Shown piece after piece: positions 1 to 8,328 of a stretch of 11,524 nt of DNA. Position numbers and translations under genes: made by a program. Below the pieces are notes generated by a model. The model was not told the DNA's origin and ran no database searches. It was given only the letters and a program-made list of their open reading frames with translations. Every line of letters begins with the position of its first letter. Within the stretch, counting starts at the first letter, position 1. The DNA is from Larix sibirica (taxonomy: Eukaryota > Streptophyta > Pinopsida > Pinales > Pinaceae): assembly GCA_004151065.3 (NCBI GenBank), contig NWUY0300085051.1, positions 1-11,524 on the forward strand. The letters are read 5' to 3'.

Positions 1-380
1 TCATCCATAAACAAGTCGTCGGAGCCACGCAACATCGCTTGGATGACAACGATGGCAAACCCAATCGCAACTGCGGTCAAGATCGTCCCCATAACCCCGG
101 TCAGCAAGAGCACCAAAGCTGTGAGCACGGTCAACCCTGCCAGAACCATCTCGTCGCTGAAACTCCGGCTGAGGACAACGAGCGGCTCGCTCCGGAATAA
201 GTACAGCACACACCAAGCGACGACCTCGGCGAGGACGACGAGCAACAAGATGGGCAAACTATGCCCGATCCCATTTTTAGGGCATATCCTTCTTACCAGG
301 GGACAATCCATATCCGCGGGGAGGACAACGGGCAACGAGCTGGGCAAACTATGCCTGACCAGGCGACGATCCGTTTCCAT
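1..380 (-). CDS. PRA1-family protein (prenylated Rab acceptor), partial, C-terminal half, remodelled N terminus
   Basis: PRA1 proteins are small four-span membrane proteins of the ER, Golgi and endosomes that bind prenylated Rab GTPases in vesicle traffic. Read on the minus strand, 265 down to 1 gives a typical plant PRA1 C-terminal half: a hydrophobic stretch containing SLPILLLVVLAE, the signature AWCVLYLFRSEPLVVL (W codon 213-215), a short SRSFSDEMVL loop, a long hydrophobic double span, then the family ending RGSDDLFMD, still open at position 1. The frame stays open upstream to a stop at 480-482, and the only usable ATG there is 378-380. Upstream of about 265 the homology ends and the frame runs through duplicated and simple-repeat DNA, so the expected N-terminal half (first membrane spans and preceding soluble part) is missing. 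This may be a 5'-truncated gene copy or a gene with an unrecognised upstream exon. The family call is strong. Whether it works is doubtful. Confidence 0.72.
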   Translation of the reverse strand, partial: METDRRLVRHSLPSSLPVVLPADMDCPLVRRICPKNGIGHSLPILLLVVLAEVVAWCVLYLFRSEPLVVLSRSFSDEMVLAGLTVLTALVLLLTGVMGTILTAVAIGFAIVVIQAMLRGSDDLFMD

Positions 381-403
381 TTTTACCGATCTGTATCCTT
401 CTT
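231..403. repeat. 90-bp imperfect tandem duplication at the PRA1 fragment's 5' side
   Basis: The block starting at 231 (gaggacgacgagcaacaaga, then tgggcaaactatgc) recurs at 321 (gaggacaacgggcaacgagc, then tgggcaaactatgc). The shared tgggcaaact falls at 251 and 341, so the period is 90 bases, or 30 codons. Both copies end near tatccttctt (about 294 and 403), but the second has about 18 extra bases before that end. On the minus strand both copies share one open frame, each encoding a HSLP-containing peptide. A third partial copy of ctatgcccgatcc sits at 422. Confidence 0.85.
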
Positions 404-420
404 CGCCTGAACCATATTCA

Positions 421-563
421 CCTATGCCCGATCCATTTCCAAAAAATGGCGGATCCGTTTCCAATCCAGCTGATCCGTATCAGCTCCATCTGAAACGGAT
501 CAAAGGTGTATCTACTCCATTTCGAACCCGTATCCATTTCTGAAACGGGGAACGGCGTTTCAG
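421..563. repeat. Short-motif repeat cluster with nested hairpin
   Basis: Variants of GATCCRTTTCC recur from about 367 to 545. A perfect 10-base inverted pair, gatccgtttc (from about 452) and gaaacggatc (about 491-500), encloses a second small hairpin, ctgat-ccgt-atcag (about 472-485). A further cccgt/acggg pair follows at about 526-548. On the minus strand the left part (to 479) is read in frame with the PRA1 fragment. The arrangement resembles a miniature foldback or slippage-derived repeat. No function is evident. Confidence 0.6.
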
Positions 564-1437
564 GGTTTAAACTAGACGTTTCAGGTAACTTAGCTTCTAC
601 AAGCCTAAACGCTATCATGGTATATCCCCAAAAGCCATTTTACAAGAGATTGAGGGCACCAACAAGAACTTCAGGTAGAAAGGAGCAAGAAATGATAAAA
701 AGCGGCACCGTGTGTTATGGAGCAAGGTTACCCTTCCTAAATTAGCAGGTGGGGCTGAGTTCAGGAAACTTAAACTGGCTAGTAAAGTGATAATTCCAAT
801 GCTTGGAGACTTCTGAAGAAACCTAACTTGTGATAATGAGCAGAAGAAAGTGATGGAACAGATGCATCGATTTAGTTTGGGCTTTGTTTCTTCGTGTTAA
901 TACCAACATTATTGGAGCAGGACGGTTTGGACCAGTTCACTCCCCATGGGATCCAGACTGGTTGGCTGGTTCTGTTGCTAACAGACCATTCTGGACCAGT
1001 TTGGCTTGGCACAGGCCCTGATTCATGCAGTTCTTACTTGTTTTTCAACTTGGTTTTCTGGTTGGACCTAGTCTGATACTGCCGATTGCAATTTTGATAC
1101 CATTGGTTTTGAGCTTTCCAACAATTTTAGAAGGGATAAACAGGAATTTCAATCACCGTTAATGAATATTTTTTGCAGTGGGAATCAATCTACATTGCTA
1201 TCTTCAGTTCCCTAGTTACATGCTCAGTTCTCAGCATATATTTGTTTTTTCAAGATTTATACAATTGTTTGCAATGTGCATAGTGTTTGCCTCTTCTTGC
1301 TGATTTTAACTTGAAGTTTGGAGAGCTTTTAAGTACTGATTTCGTATAGGCTTTTTTAGTTTTGATTTGCTTTTATTTTGTTGCCCCAGGTTTGATTAAT
1401 CACTGTACCAACATACTGAAGGATTTGGAATTTTGGA
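564..1437. other. No gene recognised
   Basis: This stretch of about 0.87 kb shows only short chance open frames. The 60-codon plus frame at 894-1076 resembles no family I know and is rich in L, F and W, as expected from T-rich DNA. No transposon ends or RNA gene were seen. The right part is T-rich and leads into the transposase remnant. Confidence 0.5.
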
Positions 1438-2060
1438 CCCATTTGGCAGTATGATGAATCTTACGAGGGGACCAATCACCGAAGGCTGAATTGTAAGATG
1501 TGGAAAGGAGAACTGAGGGATCAGATATTTGAAATACCACCTTGCAAGAATCCCAATCCATGAGGTTGGAGTCGGATGTGAATCAACTCCAAAAAAGCGA
1601 TTGAGGAAATGAATAAGGAAGACAAAGAAACTTTAAGGTTTGCACTTGCAGCCAAAGGAATAGAAAGAAGCTCAAGAACCACAGGCACATCTGGAACTGG
1701 GAAGTGAGTGGGACTCCAAAGGTTCATATTCCACAAGAACTTCACCTTCGTTTGATCTCACAGCCAGAGTTGGGGCACACCCTTCCATCAAATCAATCGT
1801 TAAACAACAGGTGAAAGAAGCAGAAAGTGTAGTGGACAGATGTTTCCTATGGCACAATATACCATTTAGCATTGCCAAGAACAATCCATTCTACTAGGTA
1901 ATGTTTGATGTTTTTGGAACTTGGTGGTGGTTTTAGTCCAAGATATGAAGGCCCTACTTGTGATGAGTTGAGGAGGCCAATCCTTCAAAATGAAAAAGTT
2001 GACATCCATATGAGACTGGAGGGACCCAAAAAATCATGGAAAATATATTGCACAAAACTC
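1438..2060 (+). pseudogene. hAT-family transposase remnant (BED finger + DUF659), frameshifted
   Basis: hAT transposases move DNA transposons by cut and paste. Many plant ones begin with a BED zinc finger followed by a DUF659 domain. Three plus-strand blocks in three frames give that order. Block 1 (from 1444) reads WQYDESYEGTNHRRLNCKMW: the BED tryptophan and first cysteine (1492-1494) are present, but the second cysteine is W (1501-1503), and stops follow at 1561 and 1579. Block 2 (1754-1897) reads HPSIKSIVKQQ, then a span ending WHNIPFSIAKNNPFY, the DUF659 lead-in, and hits a stop at 1895. Block 3 (from 1905) continues after a one-base slip in a T run with LELGGGFSPRYEGPTCDELR, RPIL and a KKSW motif. 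The catalytic core and the C-terminal dimerisation region were not found. The copy is dead and old. The identification rests on recall of the DUF659 pattern (PSIK, NIPF, YxGPxxxELR, KKSW). Confidence 0.8.
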
Positions 2061-3816
2061 CTAAACTGCCTATGTAATCAGTACCAGGCACTCACGGAAA
2101 CTCATGAACTTCTAGAAAACCCCCAAGTGCCCATGAGGGGCATCGGACCCATGTGAAGTCTAAAAAGCCCTAGTCTACTGCAAATGAAGGCAAATTAACC
2201 TCCAAATTGTTTCTAAACCTACTTACAAATTAACCTAACATTCTTATTTGATTGCAAGATAATGTGTTATTTAGTGCGCACACACACACTATGTTTCCTT
2301 CTGCCATGGTAACCATTTCGGGCCATTTCCAAGCATTCCCATTTTCAAAACTTGTACACAAAAGGATGTTCAAGACAACCAAAGCAGCAAGAGGAGACTG
2401 AGAAGTTTGAGGCATCATCAGTACCTGCATAGACTAAGACAGTCATTGGTAGACATTTGACTCTGGCCATAGGAACTTCCTCTTCTAGAAGACCGCCCAT
2501 TACCTTTGTTCGTAAAAGGGGCAGAGGGAATTGATAGTAGATTGATCAGTGTAGATCAATCAAGAGATAGATTTGCGAAAATCTTAATGTAATTTTGTTT
2601 TGTCTATTTAGTTGAGTCTTGACTGGACAGCCATCAACTGTGTGATGTGTCATTTGAAATCTAATACATAATATATATCAGTTTTCTTTTCATATTATAT
2701 GTCTGTGTGTGGGTGGATGGGTGTGTGTTTTTATAATAAAAAATTGCAACACTACAATAAACAATAGGTAGAAGAATCTCGAAGGATTTCCACTAAAACA
2801 AATATAAATATAAATGAAATGAAAATATGTTTAAGCATTAAAATTCGTTACATCAAAATCCAAAAAAAGATTTAGAATGTTAGAATGTACCCCCGCATCC
2901 AATACAAGATGAGACATTCTATTCTACAGAGAAATATAGGCCGATAACAAATGTAAATTTGTCTCTTGTTATTTATCTTTTTCAACGAAAGATTATCCAG
3001 AAAGACCATGATAAAACCACAAGCAAATATAACAAATATAATACAATAATCAGCACATTATTTGCATTCTTTTTTTCTCACTCACTAAGAATCTCTATAT
3101 TGTGGTCTAGCCCAAAGCTCTACAATGCCTTGAAAAAGAGAAAGGAAGTATAGGCCACAAGAAAGCTTCAAAGATAAGACAATTTAATTAATATCCAACA
3201 AATCACCACAAAAGCAGGTCACTGGGACTAAAAGGTACAACAAGTAGGAATACGATGTGGGAATGCAGAAGCAACTCCTAGGTCAATACTGAAAGCAAAA
3301 TGATAAAGAACCAAGTGCCAAGCAAGGAGCAATAAACCAATGTTGCAAATACCGTTTTGGGGAATATATCATTGGGGCCTTGAAAGAAACTTAGCAGAAA
3401 TATCTGGGAAAATATCGTAAGTTGTTGGAAATTATTAGCAATAATAAACATGGCCCCAAAAAAATTGGTAAATATCAGACCATTCAGCACCCTGAAAAAC
3501 TCAAAAGAAATCACATATATTGGGAGAAATCAGAGATATTTACAACACAAACTAGCAGTCTAGGAAAAGGACATAAGATAGTGTAAGTGCAATGCTACAA
3601 CGAGAATGCTAGCGACCGGAGTTCTCGGTTCTCAGAGAAAAAGAGAGAGAGGATGTCAAAACCCACTGTATCTGATGGCCGAGAGCAAGGGAAGGGACCG
3701 AGATGCAACAAGAAAACAATTTTTGACATAATTCAAAATAATATTACTTAAATAAACAGCAATACATAAAATAGCAAACATAAAATATAATCAGCTAGTT
3801 GAGTTTTCATTCTCAC
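2061..3816. other. AT-rich stretch without a recognised gene; probable intron 3 of the MOS1-like gene
   Basis: After the transposase homology stops, the open frame runs on to 2156 in unrelated sequence. The remainder is AT-rich, with a CA run (about 2279-2289), a TG-rich run (2701-2732), and GA-rich patches near 3640. No frame resembles a protein family, and the next expected MOS1 exon (beginning GTLSWG) was not seen on the minus strand. If the gene is intact, this DNA lies inside its third intron, which begins with gtgag at 3816. Confidence 0.5.
2540..2561. repeat. Perfect 8-bp inverted repeat
   Basis: gattgatc (2540-2547) and gatcaatc (2554-2561) are exact reverse complements around the 6-base spacer agtgta. 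This is a small hairpin in otherwise plain AT-rich DNA. There is no T run on either side that would suggest a polymerase III end, and no assigned role. Confidence 0.6.
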
Positions 3817-3861
3817 TTGGGAACGATCTCCACATTGGGGTCTAGTCCACGGTTTTCCAAC
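3817..3861 (-). other. MOS1: MOS1-like coding exon 3 (45 bases)
   Basis: The exon starts after gttttatacag with the G that completes Arg34, reads LENRGLDPNVEIVP and ends with AA, the first two bases of the next codon (expected Lys, AA|G), before donor gtgag. Read without splicing, the frame would stop at once (AAG TGA), which supports splicing here. Homologues continue with GTLSWG in the next exon. Confidence 0.87.
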
Positions 3862-6842
3862 CTGTATAAAACCAAATTATACTAAGAATGTATCATTGTA
3901 AGCGTATTTTTATCTAACCAGGCCTATGCTGTATGTAAGACACAACAGGAAAAGAGACAAACCAATTTCATCTAATGAAATAAGAAATTCAACATACAAT
4001 ACCTTTGACTTGGTAGATTCACAGGTTTTGGGACTGCAACTTTTCCCAACACAGTCATCCCACCTCTGCGGTTGGAGACCCCCCTGTACCAAAGCATTGC
4101 AGAATATTACTTAAAATATAAAATAACTCCTGTATAAGGAAGCATGTACCAAAACAAGAGAGAGGACTACGAAAAACATATGCATTCATGAGTATATATG
4201 AGAAAGATATTTGTTTGCAAAACTCAGCACTGGATAAACTTATAAGGATACATGTATCACATGCTGATGCAAGTTGATATGTTGAGTATCGCCATACAAC
4301 TATGCTATAGAAATGCATTATTTACTTAGGTATCTAAACTGATTTTCAACTTGCAAGTACACCATTCTAAAGGAAAAGCATTCTGCTTCAATTGCTTAAG
4401 GTTGGATAGCTTCAATAGATCGAGGAGCTCAATTGCATTGAATCAGTATATAGTAATATACCAATAGCTTCAATAGATCGAGGAGCTCAATTGCAATGAA
4501 TCAGTATATACCAAACCAAGAGAGAAGAAAAATGCATGCCTTCAGGAGTAATACATTACAAAACTTTCAAGCATCTTTCACCTATTTGTTTGCAAACCTC
4601 AGATTGGATAAACTTAAAAATTATCAAAAAAAGGAGTCAATTCAGCTCACCAAGCCAGCAAGAAACTCAACATGTTGAGTAATCGCCATACTCTCATGAC
4701 TCCTGTTATTATGCTTAGAGAAATGCATTATTACTTGGGTTTTTTAAAATTACTTCAACTTACAATTCCAGAATTATAAAGGAAAAGCACTGCTTCAACT
4801 TTCTTGAGGTTGGAATGTTTCAATAGATTAAGGAATTGCATTGAATCAGAATATGTATAGGTTGTCTACGTGACTAACAGGTACTCTTTACAAATCTAAA
4901 CTTTAATCAGTGTCGCTTTCTTGAAGTCAATTTGAATGAACTCCACAATATTAATTCCAGTGAATTATACCAAAAAGAACAATTTACCCTTTTTTATCAC
5001 TTTTAACATTGCCATGGTTAGAGTTTCAGTTAAGCCATAAGAGTTGCAATCACCGTATTGTGTAACCGTATCATGCATCACCGTATTATGTAACCCTGAA
5101 GAAAAGAGTGTAATGAGTTCATTCCTTAGTTATGTTGATCTTGTCCAAACTACCCATAAGTAATTGCATGTATAAGACTAGTGTATGTTCATAGTCTAGT
5201 TTTTATCATCTGATAAAACATTTTGCACATCAAGATGATATGGTTGGGGACCAAAGCTCCATAAATGATTGTGTACTTGACAAATTCGAAAATCTTGTCT
5301 AAAGAACTCAAAAAATAGAGATGCAAGTGAATCCAGGTAATTTTGAATTTGACCTAGAAGACATATGGCTGCAGAAGAATCATAAATGCACTCTCATTAC
5401 GGCTAGAATGGATCTCCAAAGATTCTCCCAATCGTATGTTTCACGAGTCGGGACATGATCTTATGTCTCCATATGTGACTTATTAAACGACACTGATAAA
5501 ACTTGCTGCTGAATGTTATAAACCTATAAAAGCACAGCAACATGTCCAAAAGCTAGATATGACTATTGCTCTAAAGTAGAAAGAGAAATGTAATAGTCAA
5601 AATCAATCTCTAAAAGAGAGAATATCTAACTCAAACCATGCAACATATAACTTTGACATTGTTCTATTCCGCCAACCCCCCCAAAATGCCTACAATAATA
5701 TATGGCATTCAAAGGATTATATGAATAGGAATAGTGCCCCCAACATAAAATATTGCTATCTGCTGCTTATATTTGATTCCTCTCTACAAGATCCTTTTTC
5801 AAATAAGCAACATGTGCTTAAGAAAAAGGTTGTACAAGTGACCATAATTGATAATTGAAATTGGTTTAACCTCCTTAATAGAGGAATATATTCATAAATT
5901 TAAACAACTCCTACTTTGAAGTCAATCAAGAAGCTACAATAGTGTTCCAGATCCTTAGAATAGGTTAAAACACTTGCATCCAATAACTACAAATAAATGT
6001 GAACGAAAGGTAATGCACTAAACATGAAAATAATAATCATATTACCTTTACAATATCTATAATTGATGACTTGTAGTGGGGATAAATAAATATATATGGT
6101 TTGTAAGCAGGGATTTCATCATTTCACTCCTCATTTGAAATTACAGAAAATGTATGTTGCTGCTTCATAACAAAAGTTTTAATTGCCATACACAAAGTAC
6201 CGGTAGATTAATTGATTATTTAATGGAGTACCTTGAAAAATATTTTTTAACCCCCAGAATACCCATTAGCTAAATCATGTCCTCACTGAATGGGAAAATA
6301 TACTGTCCTCGTGAATTGTGAGGAAAAATGCATACTGCCAGAAAGATGCAAAAAAAAAGATCACAAGTGTTCATTAAACTCCCACATTTCAGCATTACTG
6401 TGTACATGATTCTAGAGAATTCCCTATCTCAATGCATATTCATGACTGAGCCATGTTCTTCAAATAAACCCAGTTTTATCATTGTTTTCAATAATGTACT
6501 ATAGGGTTGGATTACAAAACAGGCTGGCAGTCAACAGAGTGGCCTGTGGCACAACTAAGTTACTAACACAACAGTAAAAGAGTAGCAAAGCAGGCTGGAC
6601 AGCCTCTAACCATATGAACAAACAGCAGAGAATCAACAAAGAAACTGAGAACTATGCAAAAAACAACTAAACACAAAATAAAGTAATTCAAAAATAATAA
6701 TTTAATGCATAGAAGAATTAAAGATAAGAATAAGCACAAATGAAGCAAACAGCCCCCGTTCAACACTTATTGCAGAGAGAAATGAATGTGGACAGGGTGA
6801 AAGAAAACAAATTGAATGTTACCTCCTTTCCCCACTTAACAT
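3817..6842 (-). CDS. MOS1: MOS1/PRRC2-type protein, BAT2 N-terminal domain; first three coding exons, partial
   Basis: Arabidopsis MOS1 (MODIFIER OF SNC1 1) is a large nuclear protein with a BAT2_N domain that influences expression of the immune receptor gene SNC1. PRRC2/BAT2 proteins are the animal relatives. Coding exons on the minus strand are 6842-6823, 4083-4003 and 3861-3817. They join in phase into 48 codons beginning MLSGERRGVSNRRGGMTVLG, continuing KVAVPKPVNLPSQ, then RLENRGLDPNVEIVPK, which matches the very conserved start of plant MOS1 proteins. The start is supported by an in-frame TGA at 6858-6860, 18 bases upstream. Splice sites: donors gtaac (6822), gtatt (4002), gtgag (3816); acceptors tacag before 4083 and 3861. 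Introns are 2739 and 141 bases. Residue 8 is G (GGG) where homologues, as I recall them, carry W. Downstream exons are not seen in this window, so the gene is partial or truncated. The symbol is by homology only. Confidence 0.88.
4003..4083 (-). other. MOS1: MOS1-like coding exon 2 (81 bases)
   Basis: The exon lies between acceptor ttggtacag and donor gtattg. Its first base completes the split Arg codon (AG|G). It then reads GVSNRRGGMTVLGK and VAVPKPVNLPSQ and ends with AG of another split Arg. Another frame on the same strand is also open, but only this one joins both neighbours in phase and gives the conserved BAT2_N motif RRGGMTVLGK. Confidence 0.88.
4121..4860. repeat. Diverged tandem duplication of about 360 bp inside intron 1
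   Basis: Copy 1 (about 4121-4452) and copy 2 (about 4506-4856) share ordered blocks: taccaaaacaagagagagga (4147) against taccaaaccaagagagaaga (4509); atttgtttgcaaa with a following ggataaactta; gttgagta.tcgccata; agaaatgcatta; aaaggaaaagca; gcttcaa, then aggttgga and ttcaatagat; and cattgaatcag. The offset starts at about 362 and drifts through indels. Copy 2 carries an insertion of about 30 bases before gttgagtaatcgcc. The divergence suggests an old event. Neither copy looks like a known element or encodes protein. Confidence 0.82.
4406..4510. repeat. 58-bp recent tandem duplication at the junction of the larger repeat
   Basis: atagcttcaatagatcgagg and the bases after it through cagtatata occur at 4406-4452 and again at 4464-4510, offset 58, with a single t/a difference in the shared 47 bases. 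It lies at the end of copy 1 of the 360-bp repeat and is far less diverged, so it arose later. Confidence 0.88.
4861..6822. other. Remainder of intron 1; no other gene seen
   Basis: About 2 kb of AT-rich sequence with stops in all frames. No open frame of note lies on either strand. The only structure recognised is the 28-bp direct repeat at 5049-5095. It is bounded on the right by the gtaac donor of the MOS1-like start exon. Confidence 0.6.
5049..5095. repeat. Short direct repeat, period 28
   Basis: atcaccgtattgtgtaacc (5049-5067) and atcaccgtattatgtaacc (5077-5095) differ at one base. This is probably a small slippage or repair duplication within intron 1. Confidence 0.8.
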
Positions 6843-6905
6843 GGCTGAAGTAACCTTTCAGCTCAGCAAGTTGCCAAGGCTGTTCAAGTCCTCCAAGTAA
6901 AGAAT
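6823..6905 (-). other. MOS1: MOS1-like exon with leader end and first 20 coding bases
   Basis: The exon begins after the acceptor ttgttgcag (AG at 6907-6906) and ends with ggag before donor gtaac (6822). The leader occupies 6905-6843 and contains the in-frame stop TGA at 6858-6860. The ATG at 6842-6840 begins MLSGER plus two bases of the next Arg codon. A leader intron ending just upstream of the start exon is common in plant genes. Another frame of the same exon is fully open (SLLGGLEQPWQLAELKGYFS), but the match to the MOS1 start and the phase into exon 2 favour the reading given. Confidence 0.8.
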
Positions 6906-7550
6906 CTGCAACAAACAGATAATATTGTGAACTCAAGTAGCACCCATCAATTGCAGCTTCATATAAGCAGTGATATAAATATCTTAATAATTAAACAATA
7001 CTTATCTACAAACCCTATAATATCATTTATGGTAAAGACATAACAAATCCCAAAGTCAAAATTAAGCACAAAAGTGTGCACTCCAACTTCTTTAACTGAC
7101 AGCTAGTATGCTGACCTTACAACTGAATCAAATGATCTACTAATCTTCAAACAAAATAAAAAATTATCAATACTTAAACGACTGACCCTCTACATCATTG
7201 GACTACCATTTATAGTATATCTGGGTGTGCAATTCTTGACAAGTTTTTCTCTGCCCATTTAGTGGACGTGTAAATGTTTTTTAGTAAACACCCCAAATCA
7301 CATTTTAAAGTGGCACTAATTAGGATGAGGAATGAGCACCATATCAGGGAAAAGCACATTTGTCATAAAAAGTGGTTTCTAATTAAATGTATAACTACAT
7401 GTGTTGTGAAAATAACCCAGATAATCAATTCAACATAATATGCAATAGAATAATGTGGAAGCAACTCAAAAACCAGCATTGTAGCATCTGTATATAACAA
7501 TTTACAAAGTGATATTGCTGCTAGAAAAGAATACTAAATTGATCAAACAG
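6906..7550. other. Probable 5'-leader intron of the MOS1-like gene; no gene seen
   Basis: On the minus strand this stretch ends in atctgtttgttgcag, a good plant 3' splice site, directly before the leader exon. It is AT-rich and holds no convincing open frame. The upstream leader exon and promoter were not located, so the right boundary of this intron is unknown. Confidence 0.5.
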
Positions 7551-7597
7551 GGGTGGCAGGCACAGGGGGGAAGCTCTTCAACCCCGAAGAACATCAG
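7551..7597 (+). other. Weak candidate exon, unidentified
   Basis: A short GC-richer block is flanked by an acceptor-like aaacag and a donor-like CAG|gtaatc. One frame reads VAGTGGKLFNPEEHQ and stays open past the donor to a stop at about 7658. I cannot assign it to a family. Its plus orientation is opposite to the MOS1-like gene and the same as the unresolved block at 8310-9061. It may be chance. Confidence 0.2.
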
Positions 7598-7929
7598 GTA
7601 ATCTTATGCTTTGGGGATCAGCCCTGTGGCAGGAACTACGGATTGCCTAACAAATGAAAGTGAAGGATCATTTAGTGTTTGGAGATTCATCAATAACAAT
7701 CAGACATGGTTTCTGACTCTCTTCCCCACAATCCCGTGTTAAAGAGAAATATGATAAGGATAATCAATGCTCTTTCATCCTTTTACATAATTGAATTCTT
7801 CCAAATTCTTAGAAACTTGAACTCACATACAGACAAAATTGCCAATCTAGCATGCCAAAATTCCTATGGGATATTGGTTTATATCCCAAGTTTAATAGCC
7901 ATCGGATGTCAATGCCACATATTAAAGGC

Positions 7930-8328
7930 TTAGACAGGTGTCCCTCGATTCAGTAAATTCACATGTACAGTACAGGTTAAGACCATCTCATCCACTCGTC
8001 CTCTGCATTCAAGTTCGTGCAAGTCTGGGTTTAAGAACATGATGGTGATGGGATGCCCGAAGCAGTGTGCTTTTAATCCAGCTTCGTCATTGCTTGGTCC
8101 CATTGGACCCATCCCCTTTCTCCCTCCGCAGCAACGGTCAAAACACTTCCTCATTGGGCTCTTCATATTAGCAATGGTTGCAACGTGGGATTGATTCTTC
8201 GCAGGCAGCTTTGATGCACAGGTGAAGGGACCCTGGCCCTTGCTGGCTAGGGGATTCACACACTGAGGCTTATCAATGACATAAAATTGGAAGGGAATTT
8301 GGTAATGTTTTGGTCTGGTCTTGCAGGT
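7930..8328 (-). other. Unidentified open reading frame, 133 codons
   Basis: The minus strand is open from just after a TAA at 8331-8329 to a TAA at 7932-7930, unusually long for this AT-rich window and in a GC-richer patch. The peptide includes GQGPFTCASKLPAKNQ, a first ATG at MKSPMRKCFDRCCGGRKGMG, and ends in VNLLNRGTPV. I recognise no domain. The composition shows no membrane segment or signal peptide. It lies upstream of, and on the same strand as, the MOS1-like gene, so it could also be part of that gene's transcribed leader, an eroded gene fragment or a chance frame. The opposite strand carries an acceptor-like ctccctccgcag at about 8131-8142, so exon structure on plus is an alternative. 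Confidence 0.25.

Noticed and set aside
1-216. 71-codon minus-strand frame in another phase of the PRA1 fragment
   Set aside because: The neighbouring minus frame gives the clear PRA1 signature, and this one is an out-of-phase translation.
43-543. 166-codon open frame on the plus strand
   Set aside because: It is antisense to the PRA1 reading frame over its first 265 bases and then crosses the repeats. Its peptide is rich in S, T and P and resembles no family. It is a shadow frame.
1521-1884. Two minus-strand open frames of 70-74 codons
   Set aside because: They overlap and oppose the hAT transposase remnant, whose family motifs are on the plus strand.
2540-2561. Hairpin considered as a microRNA precursor or terminator
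   Set aside because: The stem is only 8 bp, far too short for a plant microRNA precursor, and a bacterial-type terminator makes no sense in this plant DNA.
3910-4092. 60-codon minus frame covering MOS1-like exon 2
   Set aside because: It is in a different phase, does not give the conserved RRGGMTVLG motif and reads through the intron 2 donor.
4121-4860. The paired 360-bp copies considered as LTRs of a retrotransposon
   Set aside because: The copies are directly adjacent with no internal coding region, and no TG...CA ends or target duplications were seen.
6823-6905. Reading the start exon as internal coding sequence (SLLGGLEQPWQLAELKGYFS frame)
   Set aside because: It is open but joins exon 2 out of phase, and I know no matching family. 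The ATG frame gives the MOS1 start and has an upstream in-frame stop.
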